Counted from the first letter of the stretch, positions 1 through 7,446 are shown. The stretch: DNA of 11,052 bases from Chitinophagaceae bacterium (GCA_947378615.1 CANCKV010000052.1:1-11052); one strand, 5' to 3'. Notes: generated from the sequence alone by a model not told the origin. Numbers and translations: made by a program.

Positions 1-141
1 GATTCCAAATTTGCAATCGTTTCATTGTAGTAAAATTTAACATTTAAAAATTGTTTAGAGTACCGATTTATTATAAAGAATTAAAACTTATTTAAAAATA
101 TTTTTGTTAGGCAACGAATCTGACTCGTATATTATCTTGCA

Positions 142-178
142 TTAAACAAGAAAACAGTACTCCGACTAGCGGGTACTG
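142..178 (-). terminator. possible leftward intrinsic terminator
   Basis: CAGTAC at 155-160 pairs with GTACTG at 173-178, extended by one G-T and one C-G pair. Read on the minus strand, this stem is followed directly by TTTTCTTGTTT. That is the shape of a weak Rho-independent terminator for a transcript running right to left. The stem is short and no minus-strand gene lies to its right before position 7617, so the call is tentative. It could equally be a chance hairpin or part of a small untranslated RNA. Confidence 0.2.
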
Positions 179-366
179 CACAACAGTGAGCCAAAATTTT
201 TCTTTGACAAAATCAAAGACTTCAATATGATACATCCGATAAAAAATTAAGATTGAATATTAACTAGGGCAATCAAGTCAAAAGCAATCATGACAAACAA
301 AAACTATTTCCACAGGGCAATTGAATTAATAGTTTAAAAAAAATAAATTTAATTATTTGAACCCAT

Positions 367-384
367 TTTGAAAACGTTTCCGGC
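367..384. promoter_or_regulatory. LacI-family operator-like palindrome
   Basis: The 12-mer GAAAACGTTTCC at 370-381 is a CG-centred palindrome with five of six base pairs matched. This is the usual architecture of LacI/GalR-family operators, such as the AAACGTTT core of PurR sites and the CcpA cre sites. It is embedded in otherwise featureless AT-rich DNA and no gene start lies close to its right. If functional, it would more likely control a gene left of the window. Its outer sequence differs from the TTCGAA sites upstream of the LacI gene in this window, so that regulator need not be its partner. Confidence 0.3.
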
Positions 385-715
385 AAAAGCTCGTTTTACA
401 TCCTGAATAATATTTAATAATGCTATTTTCCATTCCTTTTATATCAATAGTTTATATTCAAAAAAAGAATAGTCACATTTAAAGACAAAATATTTTCATA
501 TTACCCTTAGTAGGAAGAAAATATTTTTTATTTTGAGGAAATAAACAAAATAAGAATTAATCCCAACCAACTGATTTTGTAAAAAAGGAGCTAAAAAAAA
601 ACATTCACAGCCAAACAGATGATAAGAAACCTCAAATAACTATTATATTAGTGAAATTTAATAAAAATGGAAAGTAAATAACCCTTTTCTCAAGGAACTG
701 ACTCCATGATTCGTT

Positions 716-1003
716 CCAAAATACTTTCGAGAACACTGATGAATAATTCAGCGGTACAAAAAAACTTACAAGAGCCCTGATGAATTCGTCAGCGATGCTG
801 TAAAACTTACAGGAGTCCTGAGGAATTCATTGTCGGTCTCAAAATTATTTCGAGACCTCTGCCGAATCTATTAGTTGTGGGATAAAACTTACAGGAGTCC
901 AGAGGAATTCATTGTCTGTCTCGAAAAAATTTCGAGACCTATCTCGTTTCTATTAGGGGTATTAAGTAACTTTAGACACCCATAATGAATCGATTGCCTA
1001 TCT
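716..1003. repeat. degenerate tandem repeat, unit about 41 bp (7 copies)
   Basis: Seven head-to-tail units can be aligned, starting near 716, 757, 801, 840, 883, 922 and 962. Each begins with an A-run followed by a core like CTTACAGGAGTCC or TTTCGAGACC, then GAATTC or GAATC-like sequence and a GTC- or GGT-containing tail. Units at 801-839 and 883-921 are nearly identical (2 differences in 39), and their partners at 840-882 and 922-961 also match, giving an 82-bp higher-order period. The unit junctions form hairpins: GTCTCGAAA (918-926) pairs perfectly with TTTCGAGAC (930-938), and GGTCTC (835-840) pairs with GAGACC (852-857). There are no unrelated spacers, so this is not a CRISPR array. Function is unknown. 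Confidence 0.8.
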
Positions 1004-1029
1004 AGAGTAACCTCACGATATCCCTTTTG

Positions 1030-1175
1030 TGTTACTACTCAGGAGTTTTTACCACAAAGGAAACAATGAAAAAGTCAAGGAACACAAAGTTTTGTACTAT
1101 AAAAAGATAGTCATTGAGATTATAAACAATAAATCCTTGTGTTCTTTGTTCAATCCCTTGTGGTCATTATGGTAA
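1030..1175. repeat. MITE-like palindromic repeat, copy 1 (right end decayed)
   Basis: The left end, beginning GTTACTACTCAGGAG at 1031 and running through ACCACAAAGG, matches the inverted right end of the element at 7447-7594 at about 26 of 30 bases. The right part (1128-1157) matches 7528-7558 directly, sharing AATAAATCCTTG and TGTTCTTTGT blocks. Inside, AGGAACACAAAG (left arm) pairs with the CTTGTGTTCTTTG block (right arm), and ACCACAAAGG pairs with CCCTTGTGGT, so the element is an imperfect palindrome. The outermost right terminal repeat is missing or too diverged to see. No transposase is present, so it is non-autonomous or a dispersed structural repeat. It sits about 135 bp upstream of rpoN. 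Confidence 0.7.
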
Positions 1176-1249
1176 ATCAATAATATTTCTTTATTTTTTA
1201 GCATATTTCTTATCCATTCCTTACTTCCTCCAATAATCGTTTATCCACA

Positions 1250-1283
1250 TTTGATTTTATCCATATTTTTACCGCCAAATTTG
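1250..1283 (+). promoter_or_regulatory. possible Bacteroidetes-type promoter of rpoN
   Basis: TTTG at 1250-1253 and CAAATTTG at 1276-1283 resemble the Bacteroidetes primary sigma consensus (TTTG, then TAnnTTTG). The second box has one mismatch and the spacing is 22 nt, slightly longer than the usual 19-21. Transcription would begin roughly 20 nt before the rpoN start codon. The match is weak, and this AT-rich DNA offers other partial matches. Confidence 0.22.
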
Positions 1284-1311
1284 TTAACTCAATATTTAGG
1301 CACAGAATATT

Positions 1312-2802
1312 ATGGCATTAGGACAAACATTACAGCAAAAGCTTTTACAAAAACTCTCTCCTCAACAAATTCAGTTGATGAAACTTTTGCAGGTGCCTAC
1401 GGCAAATCTGGAAGAGCGCATCAAAGAGGAATTGGAAGAGAATCCTGCTTTGGAAATGGGCGAAGATGAGGAAAGTAAGGAGTCCGATGACGAAATCAAG
1501 GACGAATTTGAAACGGAAGAAGAAGAAAACTTTGATTTGGATGGCAGCGAGGATGAATATGAAAATCCCGATGTGAGCGAATACATTGTGGACGACGACG
1601 GTGAAATTGCCGACTATAAAATGAAGGACGACAATTATCCTGAAATGGATGATAAACAAACTATCCCCATCAAATTGGAAAATAGTTTTTTCGATTTGGT
1701 GTTGAATCAACTTGGAATGCTTGAATTGGATGAACGTCGATTTAAGATTGCAGAACAAATTGTTGGAAGCCTTGACGATGACGGTTATCTAAGGCGAGAA
1801 CTCAGTTCTATTTCTGATGACTTAGCCTTTGGGCAAAATGTGATGACTGATGAAACTGAAATTGAAAGCATCATCAAGGAAATTCAGGGATTCGACCCTC
1901 CCGGTATTGCAGCAAGGGATTTGCAGGAATGCCTAATACTTCAATTGAAAAGAAAGAGTAGCGAAGGGATTGCAGTTGAATTAGCCATTCAAGTAATGAC
2001 AAAGTATTATGATGAATTCATCAAAAAGCATTACGAGAAAATTCAAAATAAACTGCATCTTACAGATGAACAATTGAAAGAAGTTATTCATCAGATAGTT
2101 AAGTTAAATCCTAAGCCGGGTGGCAACTTTGGTGAGATGAATAAAGCGGAGAGTTATATTATTCCTGACTTTTATGTATTGAATAATAATGGTTTGTTGG
2201 AACTCTCACTAAATTCGAAAAATGCGCCCGAACTTAAAATAAGTGAAGGCTACAAAGAAATGATGAAACAATATGACAGAGGAACTAAGAAGGATAAACG
2301 ACAAAAGGAGGCTGTCTTATTTATCAAACAAAAGATAGATAGTGCCAAATGGTTCATCGAAATGATTCAGCAGCGTCAACAAACACTTTTATCTACGATG
2401 GGTGCGATTATGAAACATCAACTGGAATTTTTCTTGACAGGAGATGTACTTACGATGCGTCCGATGATTTTGAAAGATGTTGCTGAAAAGACAGGATTAG
2501 ATATTAGCACAGTCAGTCGAGTGGCAAATAGTAAGTTTGTTCAAACAGAATTTGGCACTTACCGCCTCAAGTATTTCTTTAGTGAAAGTCTTAGTACGGA
2601 TAGTGGCGAAGAAGTTAGTACAAGAGAAGTAAAAGAGATATTAAGCAACCTGATTGATGCGGAGGATAAACACAAACCTGTAAGCGACGATTTTCTTACT
2701 GATTTATTGAATGAAAAAGGCTATAACATAGCAAGAAGAACTGTTGCAAAATACAGGGAACAATTAAATATTCCGGTTGCACGACTCAGGAAAAGCCTTT
2801 AA
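1312..2802 (+). CDS. rpoN: RNA polymerase sigma-54 factor RpoN
   Basis: This encodes sigma-54, which directs core RNA polymerase to -24/-12 promoters and needs AAA+ enhancer-binding proteins for open-complex formation. The 496-residue length is normal for the family. Region I is the Gln- and Leu-rich N-terminus (residues 5-47, including LLQKLSPQQIQLMKLLQ and ENPALE). Region II is a very acidic linker (about 48-114), and the core-binding domain follows from about 120. A helix-turn-helix lies near 388-406 (KDVAEKTGLDISTVSRVAN). The signature RpoN box ARRTVAKYRE is intact at 474-483, 13 residues from the C-terminus. The ATG at 1312 starts the family-typical N-terminus. No strong Shine-Dalgarno sequence is visible, as is common in Bacteroidetes. 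No sigma-54 activator or -24/-12 promoter was recognised in the window. The gene stands alone after a long non-coding region, and a heptamer repeat begins 2 nt after its stop codon. Confidence 0.97.
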   Translation: MALGQTLQQKLLQKLSPQQIQLMKLLQVPTANLEERIKEELEENPALEMGEDEESKESDDEIKDEFETEEEENFDLDGSEDEYENPDVSEYIVDDDGEIADYKMKDDNYPEMDDKQTIPIKLENSFFDLVLNQLGMLELDERRFKIAEQIVGSLDDDGYLRRELSSISDDLAFGQNVMTDETEIESIIKEIQGFDPPGIAARDLQECLILQLKRKSSEGIAVELAIQVMTKYYDEFIKKHYEKIQNKLHLTDEQLKEVIHQIVKLNPKPGGNFGEMNKAESYIIPDFYVLNNNGLLELSLNSKNAPELKISEGYKEMMKQYDRGTKKDKRQKEAVLFIKQKIDSAKWFIEMIQQRQQTLLSTMGAIMKHQLEFFLTGDVLTMRPMILKDVAEKTGLDISTVSRVANSKFVQTEFGTYRLKYFFSESLSTDSGEEVSTREVKEILSNLIDAEDKHKPVSDDFLTDLLNEKGYNIARRTVAKYREQLNIPVARLRKSL

Positions 2803-2804
2803 AA

Positions 2805-2954
2805 GAGTTATGAAATATGAGTGATGAGTGATGAGTTACGAATTATTAATTATTAATAATGAGTCTGAAGTTTATTGATAACTTATCACTCATAACTCAT
2901 CACTTATCATTCATCACTCATAACTTATCATTCATCACTCATAACTCATAACTT
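2805..2954. repeat. inverted heptamer repeat filling the rpoN-PAP2 gap
   Basis: Six tandem 7-mers of the GAGTTAT / GAGTGAT type occupy 2805-2846. After a 31-nt spacer, eleven consecutive 7-mers in exact register and opposite orientation (AT[A/C]ACTC and AT[A/C]A[C/T]TT variants) occupy 2878-2954. The outer arms 2806-2841 and 2918-2953 are complementary at 31 of 36 positions, so the whole intergenic region could fold into one long hairpin. The array starts 2 nt after the rpoN stop and ends 1 nt before the next ATG. It may act as a terminator or an mRNA-stabilising structure, or simply be an expanding simple repeat. Slippage would change copy number by 7-bp steps. Confidence 0.9.
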
Positions 2955-2955
2955 A

Positions 2956-3585
2956 ATGACCGACTTACGGCCTACAACAATTTTGGCAAAGATTATTTCT
3001 TATATCTTTCACCCACTTTTTATTCCAACCTATATCTTTATTTATTTGCAATATCAATTCCCCTATGAGTTTGCAGGGATATCTGATTGGCAATTAAAGA
3101 TGAAAATATTCAGCGTATTTTGGATGACAGGATTCTTTCCTGCTTTTGCAGTTTTTCTTTTGTGGAAATTGAAATTTAGCGACAGTATATTCCTTCGTAC
3201 CCAAAAGGAACGTATTATCCCTTATTTCATATCGATGTTTTTTTATTGGTGGATGTATTATTTGAGTAGGACATTCTCTGACCAACCAATAGTATTGAAA
3301 TTCTTCTATTTTGGCATCTTCATAGCAACAGCTTTTGGGGTATTTATCAATAACTATATCAAGATTAGCCTTCATGGCATCGCAATGGGAGGTGCATTAG
3401 CAGCTGTCATACTATTTGCCTTTGTTTATCAAACGACAACGGGTTATGCAATCTCTACAGTTGTATTATTAACAGGTTTGGTTTGTACTTCAAGACTATT
3501 GGTGAGCAACCATACAAATCTCGAGATTTATTCAGGGGTACTGCTAGGAGTTGTCTGTCAATTGATAGGTTATTGGTTTGTATAA
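2956..3585 (+). CDS. PAP2-like integral membrane protein
   Basis: This is a small, very hydrophobic protein of 209 residues with about six or seven predicted membrane segments (roughly 14-34, 48-70, 87-103, 113-132, 142-160, 163-178 and 190-208). Its spacing resembles the PAP2 / phosphatidic-acid phosphatase superfamily. A basic patch ending in Pro lies at 81-89 (RTQKERIIP), SLH at 138-140 takes the place of PSGH, and S179-R180-x5-H186-x3-E190 takes the place of SRx5Hx3D. The gap of 38 residues between the second and third motifs fits the family. The first motif is degenerate, and the last acidic residue is Glu rather than Asp. Lipid phosphatase activity is therefore uncertain, and a non-catalytic relative is possible. 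The start is the first ATG after the heptamer array, and no other in-frame start lies nearby. Confidence 0.6.
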   Translation: MTDLRPTTILAKIISYIFHPLFIPTYIFIYLQYQFPYEFAGISDWQLKMKIFSVFWMTGFFPAFAVFLLWKLKFSDSIFLRTQKERIIPYFISMFFYWWMYYLSRTFSDQPIVLKFFYFGIFIATAFGVFINNYIKISLHGIAMGGALAAVILFAFVYQTTTGYAISTVVLLTGLVCTSRLLVSNHTNLEIYSGVLLGVVCQLIGYWFV

Positions 3586-3659
3586 ATTCAAATAGCCTAT
3601 CTTTTTCATGGGATATTAAAATCAACAATATTTTCAGACCTATATTTCCTTTTCTTTGC

Positions 3660-3700
3660 ACTCATCACTCATAGTTCATCACTCATAACTTATAACACTC
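3660..3700. repeat. heptamer array abutting the MMPL start codon
   Basis: Five in-register 7-mers (ACTCATC, ACTCATA, GTTCATC, ACTCATA, ACTTATA) run from 3660 to 3694. A six-base partial unit, ACACTC, then runs directly into the ATG at 3701, so the start codon itself continues the repeat register (ACTCATg). The orientation is the same as the array before the start codon at 2956. No Shine-Dalgarno sequence is present between the array and the ATG. Confidence 0.85.
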
Positions 3701-6061
3701 ATGTGGTATCGCTTAGGACATTTTATTTTAAAAAATCGTTTACCCTTATTAATAATTCTAACAATTGCCACTGCTTTTGCAACTTACGAGACTCTTCAAG
3801 TCAAGATGAGTTATGACTTTTCCCGTGCCGTTCCTGTTGATAATCAAAAGTTTTTAGACTTCAATGCTTTCAAGAAAAAATTTGGTGAAGATGCTGCGAC
3901 TGTAATTGTAGGGATTCAAAGTAAAGATTTTTTTACCCCTAAAATATTTAATGCAACAGCAAAATTGCAAAAGGATTTGAAGGTGGTTCCTTACGTTCAA
4001 GATGTATTGAGCGTTCCGATTACCTTGAATTTAATTAATGATACGGTTGCTAAGAAGTTTAAGTCAAAAGCAATTTTTCAAAATAATTACACTTCCCAAG
4101 CAGCTTTGGATAGTGACAGAAAAGTATTTGAAGGACTACCCTTTTATAGAACCTTGTTGTATAACCCACAAACTAAATGTTACCTAGTGGCTATCAGCCT
4201 AAATGATAGCATCATCAATACCCCTGGACGGACAGCAATGATTCAAAAAATGCTTGAACCGATTAGGGCTTATGAAAAAGAAACAGGAATCGTTACTTGC
4301 ATTAGTGGTCTCCCTTATTTGCGTATCATTATTGGGGATATGATTAAAGAAGAGATGCGTTATTTCCTCCTAGGCTCTTTCCTTTTATCAGCATTTACAT
4401 TACTCCTATTCTTCCGTAGTTTCAGTGCGATGGTCATGAGCTTGTTAGTAGTGGCAATGGGGGTTTTGTTTAGTGTAGCAACGATGGTATTATTGGGCTA
4501 TAAAATAACCTTACTTACAGCATTGATTCCTCCATTAATAGTAGTGATAGGGATACCAAATTGTATTTATTTTCTCAATAAATACCATACTGCCTATCAA
4601 GATACAGGCAATAAAATGGAGGCATTAAAGGTGATGGTTGGCAGAATGGGCATTGTAACCTTGTTCTGCAATATTGCTGCTGCTATTGGGTTTGCCGTTT
4701 TTGCATTGACGAAAAGTGCCCTATTGCAGGAGTTTGGAGTAGTTAGTGGTATCAATATCATGTTGTTATTTGTTATTTCACTTGTTTTCATTCCCTCCGT
4801 GTTAAGTTATTTACCTCCTCCAAAACCTCAGCACGTACGTTATTTGAACAATAAATTTTTAGCGCAAATATTAGTGAAGATAGAAAGGTGGGTATTCGAC
4901 CATTCAAGATTGGTGTATCTAGTCACTATTTCCATTACCATATTTGCTATTATTGGTCTATTCAAGTTAAAGAGTGAAGGTTTTGTAGTGGATGATTTGC
5001 CAAAGACAGATAAATTATATACCGACTTGAAATGGTTTGAAACGAATTTCCGTGGGGTAATGCCTTTAGAGATTATGGTGGATACCAAGAAAAAGAAAGG
5101 TTTAATTCGTAGTACTCGCCCACTTGCAAAAATCGACGAATTTTCTGCCTATATTAATAATCTTCCTGAGGCAGGAAGGCCTTTAAGTTTGGTGGAAGGA
5201 TTGAAATTCGCCAAACAAGCCTATTTCGATGGTGATTCTATGAGTTATAATGTACCTTCTGACGTTGATATGGCATTTCTTGGTACTTATCTTTCTGCAA
5301 AATCTGATAGCGGTTCAACTAGTGATTTGGATAAAACAAAAACGTCTGCTAATAGTAATGCTGCTATGAAACTAATGAGTCGATTTGTAGATAGCAATAA
5401 GCAAGTTGCCCGTATTAGTGTGAATATGAAAGATATTGGAAGTCATGAACTGCCTGTATTTTTAGATGAGTTGGAAAAGAAAAGTAACGAGATATTTGAC
5501 AGTACTGCTTATAAAGTTACTATTACAGGTAGTTGTGTTACCTTTTTGGAAGGCTCCTCCTTTATTATTAGAGGATTAAGAGATAGCATTGTTTGGGCCT
5601 TTGCCTTAATTACCTTGTGCATGCTTTATCTATTCAAATCATTCAAGATATTGATTTGTTCGCTCATTCCAAATGTGATTCCACTAGTCATCACTGCGGG
5701 TATTATGGGATGGGTAGGCATTACTTTGAAACCATCAACAGTACTCGTTTTTAGTGTAGCACTCGGCATAGCAATAGACGTCACAATACGGTTTTTGATA
5801 AATTACAAGCAAGAACTGCCTCATCTACAAGGTCGAGTTACCCCTACACTTATACAAACAATCAAGCATACTGGAATCAGTATTATTTATACTTCACTTG
5901 TTTTAATTGCAGGATTTATAATCTTCTGCTTTAGTAGTTTTGGCGGAACGATTGCATTAGGTTGGTTGACCTCTCTTACTTTGGTTGTAGGAACATTGAC
6001 TAATTTAATTTTGCTACCTGTATTAATATTGAGTACTTCTAAGAAAATAGAAAAGCTGTAA
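3701..6061 (+). CDS. MMPL/RND-superfamily exporter
   Basis: This 786-residue inner-membrane protein has the duplicated architecture of the RND superfamily exporters (MMPL / COG1033 type). The order is TM1 (about 12-29), a large periplasmic loop (about 31-215) and a five-helix bundle (about 219-364), then TM7 (about 400-420), a second loop (about 423-628) and a second bundle (about 633-775). The second half carries the proton-relay-like motif ALGIAID with Asp693, followed by VTIRFLINYKQE. The equivalent site in the first half is GIPNCIYFLNKYH, with Asn287 and no Asp. Such proteins export lipids, hopanoids or other hydrophobic molecules using the proton gradient, but the substrate cannot be read from the sequence. 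The start is the only ATG that places TM1 correctly. The gap before it contains a heptamer array, and the MATE gene follows after 51 bp. Confidence 0.88.
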   Translation: MWYRLGHFILKNRLPLLIILTIATAFATYETLQVKMSYDFSRAVPVDNQKFLDFNAFKKKFGEDAATVIVGIQSKDFFTPKIFNATAKLQKDLKVVPYVQDVLSVPITLNLINDTVAKKFKSKAIFQNNYTSQAALDSDRKVFEGLPFYRTLLYNPQTKCYLVAISLNDSIINTPGRTAMIQKMLEPIRAYEKETGIVTCISGLPYLRIIIGDMIKEEMRYFLLGSFLLSAFTLLLFFRSFSAMVMSLLVVAMGVLFSVATMVLLGYKITLLTALIPPLIVVIGIPNCIYFLNKYHTAYQDTGNKMEALKVMVGRMGIVTLFCNIAAAIGFAVFALTKSALLQEFGVVSGINIMLLFVISLVFIPSVLSYLPPPKPQHVRYLNNKFLAQILVKIERWVFDHSRLVYLVTISITIFAIIGLFKLKSEGFVVDDLPKTDKLYTDLKWFETNFRGVMPLEIMVDTKKKKGLIRSTRPLAKIDEFSAYINNLPEAGRPLSLVEGLKFAKQAYFDGDSMSYNVPSDVDMAFLGTYLSAKSDSGSTSDLDKTKTSANSNAAMKLMSRFVDSNKQVARISVNMKDIGSHELPVFLDELEKKSNEIFDSTAYKVTITGSCVTFLEGSSFIIRGLRDSIVWAFALITLCMLYLFKSFKILICSLIPNVIPLVITAGIMGWVGITLKPSTVLVFSVALGIAIDVTIRFLINYKQELPHLQGRVTPTLIQTIKHTGISIIYTSLVLIAGFIIFCFSSFGGTIALGWLTSLTLVVGTLTNLILLPVLILSTSKKIEKL

Positions 6062-6112
6062 AAGAAACGAAGAAAACAACTATTTACTTATTTCACCAAC
6101 ATAACTAATTAA

Positions 6113-7435
6113 GTGAAGCATTCTTTCAAGACTACATTCAGGATTGCACTTCCACTTATACTTGGCAACCTAACTCAAGTGGCTTATGGCCTGATAGATA
6201 CGGCGATGATTGGGAGATTAGGCTATAAGGAATTAGCCGCCGCATCATTAGTCGTAAATGTCATTGCAATTCCATTGGTAATCGGCATTGGACTAGTCAT
6301 GTCCGTGACTCCTTTAGTTGCAATAGCAAATGGACAAAATAACCATCATAAGGCATCACATATTCTTTACAATGGCTGGGCATTAAGCTTAGTGGCAGGA
6401 TTTGCTATGGCAATCTTAGTCCATATTATTTCAATATTTCTTCCTTCGATGGGACAAGAACCTGAAGTGGCGGCACTAGCAAAAAATTATCTTATCATCA
6501 TGGGTTATTCATTAATCCCGATGATGATATTCTCTGCTTGCAAGAACTTTTCTGATGGATTACAGTTTACACAAACTGCGATGACATTGTCAATCATTTC
6601 ATTGCCATTAAATGCTTTTTTATGTTGGTTATTTATTTATGGGCATTGGGGATTCCCTGCAATGGGCATCAATGGTGCAGGTTTGGCAACCTTACTATCT
6701 AGAGTATTTTTGGCAATTGCCATGCTGATAGTCATCATGAAACATAAAGTATTTGTCCCCTTCATGCACCACAAAATAGATGCATGGATGTTGAATTCAG
6801 GCACAATTAAGGAGTTATTGGGAATCGGTGTTCCAAGTAGTTTACAATATTGCATGGAGGCAGGTGCATTCTCTATTTCTGGAATCATGGTAGGATGGTT
6901 AGGGGCTATTCCACAGGCAGCGCATCAGATTGCATTAAACTGTGCATCTACAACTTTCATGATAGCACTAGGCTTTTCGATGGCAGGTTCTATCCGAATA
7001 AGTGATGCGTATGGAAAAGGTGAATTTACAGAATTGACAGCAATAGGAAAAAGCACTGCTTATACAGGTCTGATTTATGGAATTGGTGCAGCAATATTTA
7101 TGATATCACTAGGCAACTATCTTCCTTTAATTTTCACAACAGATTCTAAGGTACTGCCTGTTGCAAGATTGTTATTGATTTATGCGGCTATATTTCAAGT
7201 CTCAGATGCCACTCAAGCAATTGGTGTGGGACTTTGTAGGGGAATAAAAGATGTCATTAGACCTACTATTTATGTGGCAATAGCTTATTGGGGAATCGGA
7301 ATCCCTGTTGGATACCTATTGGCTTTTCATTATCAACTTGGGGTTGTGGGTATATGGATTGGCTTTGTGGCAGGGCTTTCTTTTTCTGCCATTCTACTTA
7401 ATTATCGTTTTTATAAAAAATTAAAACAAATATAA
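6113..7435 (+). CDS. MATE family multidrug efflux transporter
   Basis: This 440-residue protein has about twelve hydrophobic segments and belongs to the multidrug and toxic compound extrusion family (NorM/DinF-like), which exports cationic drugs or metabolites against Na+ or H+. The N-terminus is diagnostic: ALPLILGNLTQVAYGLIDTAMIGRLG, here covering TM1 and its exit, followed by ELAAASL. Further family features are the pseudo-repeated half starting near residue 235 (LGIGVPSSLQYCMEAGAFS) and the AAHQIALN segment (about 268-275). The start is GTG at 6113. The preceding in-frame codon is TAA, and the next in-frame ATG (Met32) would delete TM1, so GTG is strongly favoured. The drug or metabolite exported is unknown. 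The gene is followed by a palindromic repeat and a convergent regulator gene. Confidence 0.93.
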   Translation: MKHSFKTTFRIALPLILGNLTQVAYGLIDTAMIGRLGYKELAAASLVVNVIAIPLVIGIGLVMSVTPLVAIANGQNNHHKASHILYNGWALSLVAGFAMAILVHIISIFLPSMGQEPEVAALAKNYLIIMGYSLIPMMIFSACKNFSDGLQFTQTAMTLSIISLPLNAFLCWLFIYGHWGFPAMGINGAGLATLLSRVFLAIAMLIVIMKHKVFVPFMHHKIDAWMLNSGTIKELLGIGVPSSLQYCMEAGAFSISGIMVGWLGAIPQAAHQIALNCASTTFMIALGFSMAGSIRISDAYGKGEFTELTAIGKSTAYTGLIYGIGAAIFMISLGNYLPLIFTTDSKVLPVARLLLIYAAIFQVSDATQAIGVGLCRGIKDVIRPTIYVAIAYWGIGIPVGYLLAFHYQLGVVGIWIGFVAGLSFSAILLNYRFYKKLKQI

Positions 7436-7446
7436 TTTCCTAAAAG

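Larger units (their letters stand above)
1..690. other. AT-rich non-coding region, left flank
   Basis: No open reading frame of meaningful length occurs on either strand, and no tRNA or rRNA landmark such as a T-loop GGTTCGAATCC-like core was seen. The stretch is very AT-rich with many A and T runs. The only local structures noted are a hairpin at 155-178, a short perfect hairpin at 201-219 (TCTTTGA / TCAAAGA, loop CAAAA) and an operator-like palindrome at 370-381. It may be the regulatory region of a gene lying left of the window, or decayed DNA. Nothing here identifies that gene. Confidence 0.6.

Noticed and set aside
201..219. Terminator from the TCTTTGA/TCAAAGA hairpin
   Set aside because: The 7-bp stem is perfect, but it is AT-rich and not followed by a T-tract on the plus strand. 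On the minus strand it is followed by A-runs before any T-run. Most likely chance in AT-rich DNA.
716..1003. CRISPR array
   Set aside because: The repeats are contiguous and degenerate, with no unique spacers of uniform length and no cas gene nearby.
1251..1469. Short plus-strand frame overlapping the rpoN start
   Set aside because: It is out of frame with the unmistakable RpoN N-terminus, and its product has no recognisable features.
1345..1758. Long minus-strand reading frame opposite rpoN
   Set aside because: It lies antisense to the acidic, Asp/Glu-rich part of RpoN. The Phe/Ile-rich translation is what the complement of GAA/GAT codons produces, so it is a shadow frame.
3455..3674. Small frames on both strands at the end of the PAP2-like gene
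   Set aside because: Both overlap the conserved end of the PAP2-like protein and run into the heptamer array. Neither shows protein-like composition or a plausible start context.
2802..6113. Single rpoN-PAP2-MMPL-MATE operon
   Set aside because: Co-orientation is suggestive, but the 153-, 115- and 51-bp gaps, two of them filled by repeats and one by a strong hairpin, do not support one transcript without further data.
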